This document shows positions 1 through 9,357 of a stretch of DNA of 64,000 nt, one piece after another. The position numbers and the translations under genes are program-made. Numbering within the stretch: the stretch's first letter is position 1; each line of letters starts with the position of its first letter. The notes under the pieces were generated by a model that worked only from the letters and a program-made list of their open reading frames with translations, was not told where the DNA came from and did no database searches. The stretch is from CAYQNU01 sp964419055 (lineage in GTDB: Bacteria; Bacteroidota; Bacteroidia; Flavobacteriales_D; Parvicellaceae): NCBI GenBank assembly GCA_964419055.1, contig CAYQNU010000004.1, positions 1-64,000 on the forward strand, written 5' to 3'.

Positions 1-212
1 GACAGACCTATTAATAATATCAAAAACCAATTAATTTAATTTCACCCAACGGGTGGTTAAAAGTAAATTTCTTTTCATAGTGAAATTAATTGTATATTGT
101 ATTTTTGATTATTTATTTCAAAAATAAATTACCTCCTTTAGAAACTATGATAAACTTCAGCAACAGCCGAAAATCTTCATTAATGGAATAAAATTAGTTG
201 AAATGAATCTTT

Positions 213-953
213 TTAAACCAACAATTCCTCAAATTCTGCTTTTTTATATTTTGAAAGTTTGGCAACTATCCCGTTGGTAAGATTGATCACCAAATCTGAT
301 TTAGAGTAATTGACCATATGATTCAAATTAATGATCCACGATTTATGCACTCGAACAAAAATCGTAAGAGAATCCAACATAATTTCAAAACTCTTAAGGT
401 TTTTACTCACCATAAACTTTTTTGATTCTGTGTGAACAAAACAATAGGATTCTTGTGCTTCTATGGCAATTATTGAATGAATAGAAATGATTTGTTGAAT
501 TCCTTTTTCGTTAATCGAAATGTTTTTTATTTCTTTTGTCTCCAATGTATTACTTAACAGCGCCAACTTTTCTGATTGAAGTTTGAAATCAACAACGTTT
601 TTCACCTTTGAAACAGACTCCTTCAAACGTTCGATATCAATAGGTTTAAGCAAATAATCAATTGCAGCAATTTCAAAGGCTCGAATGGCATACTTGTCAT
701 AAGCTGTTACAAAAATGATTTCGAATTGTACCGATTCAAAAAAATTTACAATTTCAAAACCTGCATAATTGGGCATTTCAATATCCAAAAAAACCACATT
801 CGGTTGGTTTAATTTTATTGATTCAACAGCTTCTAAAACATTTGAACATTTGTCCACCAAATTTATATCAGGACAAAAACGTTTGAGAAGATTTTCTAAT
901 ACGTCTCTTGCAGCTTCTTCGTCATCTACTAAAATGGCTTTTAATGCACTCAT
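213..953 (-). CDS. LytTR-family response regulator
   Basis: Cytoplasmic two-component response regulator that binds DNA. Residues 1-120 form a receiver domain: acidic pair D10-D11, phospho-acceptor D57 in LDIEMP, T83 in FVTAY and K103 in LLKP. Residues about 145-244 are a LytTR DNA-binding domain, with the typical FVRVHKSWIINL stretch. The length of 246 aa is normal for the LytR/AlgR family. The histidine kinase of the matching LytS type lies just upstream on the same strand, so the two are very likely a cognate pair, although a separate promoter is visible in the 115-base gap between them. The target genes cannot be told from this window. Confidence 0.93.
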   Translation of the reverse strand: MSALKAILVDDEEAARDVLENLLKRFCPDINLVDKCSNVLEAVESIKLNQPNVVFLDIEMPNYAGFEIVNFFESVQFEIIFVTAYDKYAIRAFEIAAIDYLLKPIDIERLKESVSKVKNVVDFKLQSEKLALLSNTLETKEIKNISINEKGIQQIISIHSIIAIEAQESYCFVHTESKKFMVSKNLKSFEIMLDSLTIFVRVHKSWIINLNHMVNYSKSDLVINLTNGIVAKLSKYKKAEFEELLV

Positions 954-998
954 TACCTTAAATTAACTAGAATTATTACTCCTTAATATAAATTCACA

Positions 999-1029
999 CA
1001 AATCTAACAACACTTACTATTTAAAACAA
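999..1029 (-). promoter_or_regulatory. Promoter of the LytTR regulator gene
   Basis: On the minus strand a TTG (1029-1027) is followed after 20 bases by TAGATTTG (1006-999), a full match to the Bacteroidota -7 element TAnnTTTG. The predicted leader is about 42 bases. It suggests the regulator can be expressed separately from the kinase gene. Confidence 0.6.
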
Positions 1030-1068
1030 AATCAATTCATTAACATCCATTTTTCTTTATTAATGGTA

Positions 1069-3855
1069 TCAAAATCTTCTTTTAATGGGTATTTTCAACA
1101 TAACTTTTGTACCCGATGCAACCCCATTTTCATATAAATCTTCATATTCAAATCCCAACGACCCACCAAAATGACGTTCCAAAATATCGAAACGATTTTT
1201 AATAGCATTGGTAGAAAAAGATTCATGCTCTAGACGCTGGCGTTCTTTTATTTCTTTGGATTTAACTCTTCCAATACCATTATCCACAATTTCACAAATA
1301 AGCACCTCGGTTAGTGTAAATTTTATGTGTATTTTTTTCAAACCTTCTTTATGAAGTAAACCATGCAACAACGCATTTTCAATAAATGGCTGAATGAGCA
1401 TAGGAGGTACCAATATATCTTCGATTTCACTAGAATCTATTTTGAATTCTAAATTTTCTTTAAATCTTAATTTTTCTAATGATAAATAGAGTTCAATCAA
1501 TTTTAATTCTTGATCTATCTCGATAAAATCTTTATCCGAATAACTGAGTGTTCTACGCACTAAATTCGAAAATTTTGTGATGAATGTATAACTGTTGTCC
1601 ACATCACCCTTAAGCACTAAATCTTGGATGGAATTCAACGAATTGAAAATAAAATGTGGGTTCATTTGAGATTGAATAGCCGTTAACTTAGATGCATTGA
1701 GTTCGTTGATGAATGCCGCTTTTTTCTGTTGAACTTTCAATTGTCTTGTGTAAATGCCATATACCATTAATAAGAAAAACAAAATAACCAATGTAACAAA
1801 CCACCATTTTAAATAATAAGGAGCATCTATTTCAAATGTATAGGAAAGCACTTCACTAAAAACCCCTCTGTTTTCTGCTTTCACCACAAATGTATATTTA
1901 CCGGGTGCTAAAGCATTATACAATACTTCATTTTTGTCAAATGAAGCGATGTACCATTGGGTATCATATCCTTTTAATTGATAATGGTAGCGTATGGATT
2001 TTTGATAACGTAAGGTCGGGGACGACAAAATAAACTTAATTTTTCGCTGATCATATGAAAAATTACCGTTTTTAGTCATTTTAACTTCCCTATCATTGAC
2101 TAACAATTGATTAATGCGCACTATGGGTAATTCCATATTGCTTTGTTTGTAATTTAAATCAATTTTTTGAACCCCTCCTGAGTGGCTTACCCAAAGTTCA
2201 TTCTGCAAAATGGTAAAATCAATTACCCTTTTTGAAGATAAATCAAATAACGCATCTATTGACTTGAGAAGGTTACCTTCCATGTCAAATTGATAAAATC
2301 CACTAGAGGATTTCGTCAAAAGCGTATTTTTATAAATCCCGATCTTGCTTATGGGAAGGTAATCCCCATTCAATGTTGGTTTTATTGTATTAACAATTGC
2401 ATTCTTTTGAATTATTAAAATACCATGTTTTTTATCTATGGCATACAAAACACTTTTATCTAATTTCAAAAAATTGGGATACACATCTTCATTTTCATGC
2501 ACTATTTTTGAAACATTTCCTTTGGCATCCATAGTATATAAACCATTTGCTGTAGCTGCATATACTGTTTTTGTAATAGAATCATATTCCAACGAAAATA
2601 CCCGATATTGTAATTCATCAATCCATTTAAATGAAAACGTTTCATTGACCTCTCTTTTACACCATACAACCCCTGAATTCGTGCCTAAAATAAACACATC
2701 TTTAGAAATAAAGACCGCATCTTTTAATGATCCTTCTATTAATTTATTTGTTTCCTGAGTCGTAAAGTTAAAGAGTTGAATTAAACCATTATCAAAAATA
2801 ATATTATCAAAATCTTCAAAACCGTATATCCCTTCAATGGGTCTTTGACCATTGGTAATCAGCGACTTAATAACTCCATCTTTAAAGGAAAACAATTTAC
2901 CTTGTGAAGATCCCATTAATAAACCTGTACTATTACTACCTAACAAAGAATTTATTGGATCGTCCTTAAACGTTTGAATAACATCAGGTACATTTAAATC
3001 TGGTATGATTAACACCCCTTTATCAAAAGTACTTATCAATATATTACCCTCGTGATCCTTGAAAATGTCCGAAATAAAAAAGTCACCGTAATGAACTTTT
3101 CCAATTGATTGTAAATTTTCATTAAAAAGTAATACCCCGGGCAACGTTCCTGCAACCCATACAACTTTCTCGTTAGAATAAACTCTTATAGAAGCAGTTC
3201 TGGAAAAAAGTTCATTTACATTTAATTCAGTTAACTTATTTCCATCAGATTGATATGAATAAAGAAATTTGGTTTTTTTGTCAATTGAAAACACTTTATT
3301 CCCTACTTTAAAAAATAAAAGTGATGAATAACTATTATTAAAATTTGGTGGACTATTTAAGTTAACAAAAGAAAAATCTCCATTACTAAATTTCAAAATA
3401 GAATCTCGTGAAGATATGTGATAAATAATTTCATTATCAGAAATCATGAAGGGTTCACCTAGAAAATTTCCAGAAAGTTCAATTTTTTTATTAAGTACTC
3501 CATTGCTGTCAATTAAAATTATTTTTTTTGCTCCAATTATCACATTTCCATCTAAAGTAACTGCAAGACTCACATCATTATATACCTCATCTTCCTTTAA
3601 TTCATAAAAAACGGCACATTTATTTTCCTTGATTTTGAAAACTTGTCCATTTAAATTGTGACAATAAATAGATCCCTTTTCATCTCCTACGAAATTAAAA
3701 ACAGAATTACTTTTCGCATCGGCACATTCCACCTTATGAAATTGATAATAATCGTAATAATAAAGCCCTTCATTGGTAGCAAACCAATAATTTAGTTTAT
3801 CATCTTGGATGATGTCATAAATTTGAATTCCTCTAAATTGATCCTCCCCAAACAT
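1069..3855 (-). CDS. Propeller-type sensor histidine kinase (LytS/His_kinase family)
   Basis: Membrane sensor kinase, likely partner of the LytTR regulator downstream. Order: an N-terminal periplasmic region of about 570 residues with beta-propeller-like repeats (hallmarks such as LNYWFATNEGLYYYD near the start), a Y_Y_Y-type domain around 600-680 (YQLKGYDTQWY and PGKYTFVVKAEN), one membrane segment around 685-710, then the His_kinase domain with H734 in QMNPHFIFNSL and an HATPase domain with the NGIGR motif near 860. The first ATG (3855) leaves no signal peptide, although the large N-terminal region must be exported. The reading frame stays open upstream and encodes a convincing signal peptide without a standard start codon (see the next entry). 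The real start is therefore probably upstream of 3855. Confidence 0.9.
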   Translation of the reverse strand: MFGEDQFRGIQIYDIIQDDKLNYWFATNEGLYYYDYYQFHKVECADAKSNSVFNFVGDEKGSIYCHNLNGQVFKIKENKCAVFYELKEDEVYNDVSLAVTLDGNVIIGAKKIILIDSNGVLNKKIELSGNFLGEPFMISDNEIIYHISSRDSILKFSNGDFSFVNLNSPPNFNNSYSSLLFFKVGNKVFSIDKKTKFLYSYQSDGNKLTELNVNELFSRTASIRVYSNEKVVWVAGTLPGVLLFNENLQSIGKVHYGDFFISDIFKDHEGNILISTFDKGVLIIPDLNVPDVIQTFKDDPINSLLGSNSTGLLMGSSQGKLFSFKDGVIKSLITNGQRPIEGIYGFEDFDNIIFDNGLIQLFNFTTQETNKLIEGSLKDAVFISKDVFILGTNSGVVWCKREVNETFSFKWIDELQYRVFSLEYDSITKTVYAATANGLYTMDAKGNVSKIVHENEDVYPNFLKLDKSVLYAIDKKHGILIIQKNAIVNTIKPTLNGDYLPISKIGIYKNTLLTKSSSGFYQFDMEGNLLKSIDALFDLSSKRVIDFTILQNELWVSHSGGVQKIDLNYKQSNMELPIVRINQLLVNDREVKMTKNGNFSYDQRKIKFILSSPTLRYQKSIRYHYQLKGYDTQWYIASFDKNEVLYNALAPGKYTFVVKAENRGVFSEVLSYTFEIDAPYYLKWWFVTLVILFFLLMVYGIYTRQLKVQQKKAAFINELNASKLTAIQSQMNPHFIFNSLNSIQDLVLKGDVDNSYTFITKFSNLVRRTLSYSDKDFIEIDQELKLIELYLSLEKLRFKENLEFKIDSSEIEDILVPPMLIQPFIENALLHGLLHKEGLKKIHIKFTLTEVLICEIVDNGIGRVKSKEIKERQRLEHESFSTNAIKNRFDILERHFGGSLGFEYEDLYENGVASGTKVMLKIPIKRRF

Positions 3856-3960
3856 AAAATAGGCAGGCTGTTGAGCAAATGAGTTTGATGGAGATATAAC
3901 AAACCAAATAATCAGCCATTTAAATAAGTTAAACCGCTGAAAATTAAGAAACCTTGATAT
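3856..3960 (-). other. In-frame upstream extension encoding a signal peptide, no standard start codon
   Basis: Reading the minus strand upstream of the ATG at 3855 in the same frame gives NLFKWLIIWFVISPSNSFAQ followed by QPAYF, a typical Sec signal peptide with a SFA-QQ cleavage site. The frame is open back to a stop at 4017-4015, which is the stop region of the peptidase gene upstream. No ATG, GTG or TTG occurs in this frame; ATA (3960), ATT (3978, 3975) and CTG (3915) are the possible rare starts. An upstream indel in the assembly is the alternative. Confidence 0.7.
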
Positions 3961-4014
3961 GCAACTTTTGAAAATAATTAATTCAATTTTTTGGCAAGGT
4001 ACAAAGAATTTAGG

Positions 4015-4917
4015 TTACTCATTTACAACCCTCGCAACAAATTGTAGTCTTGGTGACCAATAAGGATCAGCATCAACTTTACCGTGTATTACTCCTCTAC
4101 TAGTAGAAGCGTGAATCATTTCTAAAGGTTTGCCCTTTTCGGAAACAACTATTCCTACGTGTGAAATATTGGTTTTACTACTACCAAAAAAAACCAAATC
4201 GCCAGGCTCAGCAGCAGTCAATTTCACTTTTTCATATCTTTCGCTTTGACCTTGAGCCGTTCGAGGAAGAGAATACCCGTTATTTTGAAAAACATAACTC
4301 GTGAATCCTGAACAATCAAATCCTTTAGTGGTAATTCCTCCATATAAATAAGGTGTACCCATTTGCTTTTTTGCTAATTCTACTATTTCTTTTCGCGATT
4401 TTGAAATATCCGAATTGGGCTTTGAGGTAGAGGAGGTATTTTCAATTACTAATTCATCAAATTTGGCAATATTTCCAAATAGTCGCTGATAGGTATTGTA
4501 TTTTACATGGGCTTGGTCGGTTTTTCCTTGAGAATTTAAGATTCTAATTTCATCTGCAATACCCATTTGCATATCGTAAATATAATTAGCATACGCTTTG
4601 AAATACTTTCCTGTGGAATCTAATTTTAGAAATTTCTCATAATCATACACCGCATTGGCAGAGGAATATCGCGAAAGGGACTTACTCAATTGATATTCTG
4701 ACAAGGCATAAAAAAGAACGGGGACAGGATGATTTATATATTCGGGAAGACTTTTTAAATGAGCTGATTTGGTCAATGCCTTTTTAAAATTACCTTGATC
4801 GTAAAGCATTTCTATTTTATCTAATTTTTTATTTTGACCATAGGATATTGTGGTCAAAATAATGAGAAAAAATAACGCTTTTACACCAAAAAGTAAATAT
4901 GATTGAGCCTTTTTCAT
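4015..4917 (-). CDS. Secreted NlpC/P60 (C40) cell-wall peptidase
   Basis: Predicted peptidoglycan endopeptidase. It has an N-terminal signal peptide (hydrophobic residues 10-27, cleavage near SYG-Q), then an alpha-helical TPR-like region to about residue 160. A C-terminal NlpC/P60 domain covers about 175-300: catalytic C202 in FDCSGF, H253 in SHVGIV and a third polar residue, probably His of MIHAS near 269. The motif GDLVFFG is also typical. The family cleaves the D-gamma-glutamyl-diaminopimelate bond. The gene ends where the extended frame of the histidine kinase begins, so the two may be cotranscribed. Confidence 0.9.
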   Translation of the reverse strand: MKKAQSYLLFGVKALFFLIILTTISYGQNKKLDKIEMLYDQGNFKKALTKSAHLKSLPEYINHPVPVLFYALSEYQLSKSLSRYSSANAVYDYEKFLKLDSTGKYFKAYANYIYDMQMGIADEIRILNSQGKTDQAHVKYNTYQRLFGNIAKFDELVIENTSSTSKPNSDISKSRKEIVELAKKQMGTPYLYGGITTKGFDCSGFTSYVFQNNGYSLPRTAQGQSERYEKVKLTAAEPGDLVFFGSSKTNISHVGIVVSEKGKPLEMIHASTSRGVIHGKVDADPYWSPRLQFVARVVNE

Positions 4918-5001
4918 TCGTACAAAGTAACTATTGAAATGGTTGGAAAAAGGATAGGTTATTGGAATTGTGCCAACAAAAAAATGTTAATTGCCGATGA
5001 T

Positions 5002-5577
5002 CTACAATTTGGCTAAGACCATTCTATTCAAGGCCATTATAAGAAAAGAGTAAACCATACCCAACAGCAATAATGAAAAAAGTGTAATTGGAAAAGCTTT
5101 CATAGGATCTAAAATATAATTGACTCCATCCATGTTCATCTCTTGTATATCGGCTTTTGATTTACCATCAAAATAGTGAGGATTTTCTGCCATCTTTTTT
5201 TCCAATTCTTTCAAGGCAGCTGGATCTTGCATACGTTCCACATATTCTTTCCTTCTGTATTCGGTATAGCCAGGATCTAAAACAACGTAATAAAAAGTAA
5301 TAAAAGCAGCAATAGTTAAAGCATAAACTGCACTTGATTTGAGTCCGCTTTTAATGTCTTCTAACATACTTAAACCGTTTCTTTTATTTCTATTGAAATT
5401 GACCAAAATACTTACAGTGACTGCGAGCAACAAACACAATGTGTTGAAAGCAAAAGAAAAAACGGTGATTACCTCACTTCTATTTTTATTAGAAATTAAT
5501 AAAATTATTTCCGCTAGCATATACAATCCAGCGAACAATAAGCCCATTTTGTAGGGATGATTTAATTTAATTTTCAC
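5002..5577 (-). CDS. DUF4199-like membrane protein
   Basis: Integral membrane protein of 191 aa with four likely membrane segments: about 11-30, 36-58, 78-100 and 165-187. Between the third and fourth lies a charged loop (LDPGYTEYRRKEYVERM onward). The layout and the DPxYxE loop resemble the Bacteroidota family DUF4199, whose role is unknown. The listed start is a GTG; an ATG at 5547 (residue 11) is a good alternative. A perfect minus-strand -7 element, TACCTTTG at 5589-5582, lies only four bases before the GTG, which would make a GTG-started message leaderless and so favours the ATG at 5547. Confidence 0.7.
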   Translation of the reverse strand: MKIKLNHPYKMGLLFAGLYMLAEIILLISNKNRSEVITVFSFAFNTLCLLLAVTVSILVNFNRNKRNGLSMLEDIKSGLKSSAVYALTIAAFITFYYVVLDPGYTEYRRKEYVERMQDPAALKELEKKMAENPHYFDGKSKADIQEMNMDGVNYILDPMKAFPITLFSLLLLGMVYSFLIMALNRMVLAKL

Positions 5578-5727
5578 GACACAAAGGTATCGTTATTTTC
5601 AATGAGCTTGATAAAAATACAACAAAATAATCTAAATAAAAACACCTAATTTGGTAATCTATTATGTAACTTTACCGCACTAAACAAAACAAATTATTTT
5701 CACAATAACATTAAAAAACACAACATT

Positions 5728-6336
5728 ATGGCTTTCGAATTACCAAAATTAGGGTATGATTATACCGCTTTAGAACCACACATTGATGCACGCACAATGG
5801 AGATTCACCACACTAAACATCATCAAGCTTACACTACCAATCTTAATGCTGCAATTGCAGGCACAGCTCTTGAAAATCAATCTATAGAAAGCATTATGAC
5901 TGGCTTAGATTTAAACAATGCCGCTGTTAGAAATAATGGTGGTGGTTTTTATAACCACAACTTATTTTGGGAAGTAATGTCACCAAATGGTGGTGGACAA
6001 CCTGCTGGAGCATTAGCTGAGGCAATCAATGCTGCTTATGGTTCATTTGATGGGTTCAAAGAATCGTTTGCAAAAGCAGCTGCTACTCGATTTGGATCAG
6101 GATGGGCTTGGTTATGTGTTCACAAAGGGGGTAAAGTTGAAGTATGTTCTTCAGCTAACCAAGATAATCCGCTTATGCCAGGAATTGGATGTGGAGGTTT
6201 TCCAATCTTAGGATTAGATGTTTGGGAGCACGCTTACTATTTAAATTACCAAAACAGAAGACCAGATTACGTACAGGCTTTCTTCAATGTAATTAATTGG
6301 AATAAAGTGGCCGAATTGTTTGAAGCAAACAAATAA
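5728..6336 (+). CDS. sodA: Superoxide dismutase (Mn or cambialistic Fe/Mn)
   Basis: Converts superoxide to hydrogen peroxide and oxygen in the cytoplasm. All four metal ligands are visible: H27 in MEIHHTKHH, H77 in FYNHNLFW, D164 and H168 in LDVWEHAYY. The GGG before the second ligand and the NQDNPLMPG segment match Mn-type enzymes rather than strict Fe types, so manganese or either metal is the likely cofactor. Length 202 aa is normal and no signal peptide is present. The gene is monocistronic: it has a good hairpin terminator right behind it and is divergent from the DUF4199 gene. Confidence 0.97.
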   Translation: MAFELPKLGYDYTALEPHIDARTMEIHHTKHHQAYTTNLNAAIAGTALENQSIESIMTGLDLNNAAVRNNGGGFYNHNLFWEVMSPNGGGQPAGALAEAINAAYGSFDGFKESFAKAAATRFGSGWAWLCVHKGGKVEVCSSANQDNPLMPGIGCGGFPILGLDVWEHAYYLNYQNRRPDYVQAFFNVINWNKVAELFEANK

Positions 6337-6350
6337 AATGTAAATCAAAG

Positions 6351-6386
6351 AAAAAAAGGGAGTTTTATTAAAGGCTCCCTTTTTTA
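6351..6386 (+). terminator. Rho-independent terminator of sodA
   Basis: AAAGGGAG (6355-6362) pairs with CTCCCTTT (6375-6382) across a short loop. It is followed by a T run and preceded by an A run. It separates sodA from the TM2 gene. Confidence 0.85.
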
Positions 6387-6392
6387 TTAATT

Positions 6393-6400
6393 TATATTTG
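6393..6400 (+). promoter_or_regulatory. -7 promoter element of the TM2 gene
   Basis: TATATTTG is a perfect TAnnTTTG element lying 17 bases before the ATG at 6418. It overlaps an alternative GTG start at 6400, which argues for the ATG. No clear -33 TTG is seen at standard spacing. Confidence 0.55.
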
Positions 6401-6417
6401 TGGACTTAACGAATTGT

Positions 6418-6780
6418 ATGAAAAAAATTGGTTATCTATTTTTACTGATTCTTATACTAGGAAACACCCAAAATGCTTGGTCACAATTTGAACTTAAAGA
6501 GCCTTTGCATTTATCTAAACTCCTATCATTAAACAACAGAAATGTAGACCTTTCTAATCAAACAAGAACCCATAAAAAATGGGTTGCTCTTGGGCTAAAT
6601 GTTTCATTAGGTCTTTTCGGAGTGCACCGATTGTATTTAGGCACCTCTCCAAAAGTTCCGGTTATCTATACATTTACCTTGGGCGGAGGTGGAATTATTT
6701 TTATAGGTGACTTGGGCGCCCTAATTTTCACCAAAGACATAGAAAAATTTGCAGAAAAGCCTGAAGTAATTATGTGGTAG
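6418..6780 (+). CDS. TM2-domain protein with signal peptide
   Basis: Small envelope protein of unknown role. I start it at the ATG at 6418 (MKKIGYLFLL), which gives a signal peptide ending near AWS-Q; the GTG at 6400 lies on the promoter. The second half is a TM2 domain: GLFGVHRLYLGTSPKVP followed by two hydrophobic stretches separated by a glycine-rich turn (TLGGGGIIFIGD). TM2 proteins are common in Bacteroidota, where they often carry such leaders, but their function is not established. Confidence 0.82.
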   Translation: MKKIGYLFLLILILGNTQNAWSQFELKEPLHLSKLLSLNNRNVDLSNQTRTHKKWVALGLNVSLGLFGVHRLYLGTSPKVPVIYTFTLGGGGIIFIGDLGALIFTKDIEKFAEKPEVIMW

Positions 6781-6784
6781 GATT

Positions 6785-8059
6785 TTACCTCATCACAAAA
6801 CGAGCAGTATGCCTACTCTTTTGTTCCACTAACACATCTTTCGCATTCACCAGTTGTTGAATTACCTGTTCATTGTGATGTCTGATGGTTAACAGCTTCA
6901 ATCCTTCATTGTATTTCACAGAATATTCTTTCGATACAGCCTCTATAAAAGTTGGTATTTTTAATCCGTCATTGTCCACACATATCGAGAAGGAAAGAGC
7001 TGAATTCTGCATTAAATTGATTTTAATTTTCAACTGATTCAATTTTTCAAAAATATCACGCATATTCTCCTCTACTATAAACGAAAAATCTCTTGGTGAA
7101 ATCGATATCAATAGTTGATTTTCCTTAAAAATATACGAAGGAATCAACGCATCATAGGTAACACTTTCTTGAATTTCGGTGCCTTCATCATTTGGATGTA
7201 TAAAGGACTTAACATAAAGTGGAATTTCTTTATTTTGAAGCGGTTTTATGGTTTTGGGATGAATTACGGAAGCTCCATAATAACTCAATTCTATGGCTTC
7301 TCGAAAAGAAATTTTAGCCAATTTTTGGGTATTACTAAAATATTTAGGGTCTGCATTTAACATTCCCGGTACATCTTTCCAAATGGTGACATCCACTGCG
7401 TCCAAACACCAAGCAACAATTCCTGCGGTAAAATCAGAACCCTCTCTTCCCAAAGTGGTCACTTGTCCTGTTTCAGTGTGACCAATAAAACCTTGAATTA
7501 CACATATTTTCCGTGTGGTCAAATCTTGCAGTAATAAACCAATTTTTGCTTTAAAAAGGGCTGCTGTCAATTCCCAGTCCACTTTAGCATCTCGGTAATT
7601 ATTATTGGTTCGTATAATTTTTCGAGCATCTAACCATACATTTTCGATAGCTAGTTTATTTAAATACCCCGAAATAATAACAGTGGAAACCAATTCTCCA
7701 AAACACACAATTTGGTCATATTCATAATCATACAAAGCCGATGGTTCTTGTTGAAGACGCATTTCCATTTTTACGAAATGTTGCGTGTAAAGGGTCATAA
7801 AATCACTATCCGCTACTAAATTCAGATCCATTATTATGGTATCGTGATAGGACTTGAAATTTTTCAACGTCCCTTGGTAATCTAATCCATTAAAATAAGA
7901 ATGAACAATATCTTCCAATAAATTAGTCATTTTACCCATAGCCGAAACCACAACAATAATATTGTGGTTAGAGCTAGCAATAATTTTTGCTACATTTTCA
8001 ACTCCCTTAGCATTCTTTACAGAAGCTCCTCCAAATTTATAAACTTTAACTCTTGACAT
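6785..8059 (-). CDS. Aspartate kinase (monofunctional)
   Basis: Catalyses ATP-dependent phosphorylation of aspartate, the first step toward lysine, threonine, methionine and diaminopimelate. The N-terminus carries the kinase motif VYKFGGASV. Further kinase features are TTLGREGSDFTA and the segment PGMLNADPKYF. The last 120 residues or so look like tandem ACT domains for allosteric control (SISPRDFSFIVEENM onward). The length of 424 aa is close to lysC-like enzymes, and no homoserine dehydrogenase domain is fused. It lies 15 bases downstream of the GWxTD gene on the same strand, so they may be cotranscribed. Confidence 0.95.
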   Translation of the reverse strand: MSRVKVYKFGGASVKNAKGVENVAKIIASSNHNIIVVVSAMGKMTNLLEDIVHSYFNGLDYQGTLKNFKSYHDTIIMDLNLVADSDFMTLYTQHFVKMEMRLQQEPSALYDYEYDQIVCFGELVSTVIISGYLNKLAIENVWLDARKIIRTNNNYRDAKVDWELTAALFKAKIGLLLQDLTTRKICVIQGFIGHTETGQVTTLGREGSDFTAGIVAWCLDAVDVTIWKDVPGMLNADPKYFSNTQKLAKISFREAIELSYYGASVIHPKTIKPLQNKEIPLYVKSFIHPNDEGTEIQESVTYDALIPSYIFKENQLLISISPRDFSFIVEENMRDIFEKLNQLKIKINLMQNSALSFSICVDNDGLKIPTFIEAVSKEYSVKYNEGLKLLTIRHHNEQVIQQLVNAKDVLVEQKSRHTARFVMR

Positions 8060-8074
8060 AATTTTGATTTAAAT

Positions 8075-9352
8075 TTATTGCGCCCAATATACCCTTCCAC
8101 TTCGCCAAGCGTCTACTGCTCGATACCAATTGGTTTTATAATTTAACGAACGCTGTAATTTGTAATCCTCTGTTGAAAACGGGTTTTCTACCTTGGTGAA
8201 AATAAATTGTAGCGACATAACATTGGTTTCTTCACCGTAAACCCAAACTTCTTGATTAAAATCTCTTCTTACAGTCTTGGGTAAACCAAATATTAAACTG
8301 ATCATCCCTCTATCTGTTTTCCAACCTTCAATGTAAGACGAAAACATAAGATTGGCATCTTGTACACGATTATAAAATATTTTTATTATTTCTCTAGCAC
8401 GATCTTTAGTCCCCGAACGTGCTATCCAAAATTCATCCAATGCCAATTTTGGATTCTCCGCAGCACTAATCGATTCGAATTCTGCTTTTGTACAAATATA
8501 TTTAAGAGGAGAAACCATTCCAACAGCACTTTGTATCATTGGGAAGTTATAATCATAACGATATAAAGTAAATCCCTTTTTCTGAGTAGTATCGACCAAA
8601 AAATGAACAAACCCTTTATTGTGCATGTCAAATTCATGTTTTCCAGCTTCATCAAATTGATAGGTTAAGGCCACATCGGGTTTGTATTGAAAGGGTGTAT
8701 AGTTCATGCTCCCAAATGGTGGGGCTGCAATAGAAAACTCCCGCTGATAATAATGGGCAAATACTGTTTTACCACTGTTCATTACGGAGTTCAATATCAA
8801 TCGTTGATTATTGGTTAAAAAGCTCTCAAATACCGGTTTTCCTGAAACAGTTTCACTCAACATAAAAAAATTTTTATCGGCTAAATCCGTTTTATTCACA
8901 TTAATAAACGTTTCGTGAATAGTGTTTTTGTTGATGTCTTTAAATTGTAAATAGATTCTATAATTTTTACCCAATGCCAATTTGAGTGGGATTTGGCCAT
9001 AAATACTCTTTTTGGTTTTTACAGGCATTTCATCCTCAACAAACGTTGTGGCACTATCCAACAAATTTTTTGCGTTATTGGTGCCTTCATTATAAATTCT
9101 GTAATGCAAGGATATTTTCGCTTGGAAAGGCTTTGATTTATCCTTACGTGCATAAAGAATTTTATCCGATTCAAACTTAAAATACAATTCAGTAATTTCC
9201 TTTGACGAGTGATAAATTAAATAACTTGGATTAAGTGCCTGTCCTCCAGATTGACTATACATATTGGCATAATTGGGAGTGGTTTGATTGGTAACCGCAC
9301 AACTCATAACAGAGAACATAATCAATATGCTGACAATCCAATGTATTTTCAT
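8075..9352 (-). CDS. GWxTD domain lipoprotein
   Basis: Predicted lipoprotein: the signal peptide ends with a lipobox, SVMSC, with C18 as the lipid-modified residue. The C-terminal half has the GWxTD domain, with the namesake motif as GWKTDRGM near residue 344 and the flanking motifs LDEFW and RVQDANLMFSSYIEG. The family is widespread in Bacteroidota and its role is unknown; it is probably attached to the envelope. It sits between a small lipoprotein gene upstream (5-base gap) and the aspartate kinase gene downstream, suggesting a transcription unit of three genes. Confidence 0.92.
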   Translation of the reverse strand: MKIHWIVSILIMFSVMSCAVTNQTTPNYANMYSQSGGQALNPSYLIYHSSKEITELYFKFESDKILYARKDKSKPFQAKISLHYRIYNEGTNNAKNLLDSATTFVEDEMPVKTKKSIYGQIPLKLALGKNYRIYLQFKDINKNTIHETFINVNKTDLADKNFFMLSETVSGKPVFESFLTNNQRLILNSVMNSGKTVFAHYYQREFSIAAPPFGSMNYTPFQYKPDVALTYQFDEAGKHEFDMHNKGFVHFLVDTTQKKGFTLYRYDYNFPMIQSAVGMVSPLKYICTKAEFESISAAENPKLALDEFWIARSGTKDRAREIIKIFYNRVQDANLMFSSYIEGWKTDRGMISLIFGLPKTVRRDFNQEVWVYGEETNVMSLQFIFTKVENPFSTEDYKLQRSLNYKTNWYRAVDAWRSGRVYWAQ

Positions 9353-9357
9353 AATTC

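Noticed and set aside
43..55. CACCC-AAC-GGGTG hairpin near the window start
   Set aside because: Stem of five base pairs without a T run; too weak to call a terminator, and the gene it would serve is not certain.
2438..2758. 106-aa frame opposite the histidine kinase
   Set aside because: Lies opposite the propeller repeats of the kinase; no start signals.
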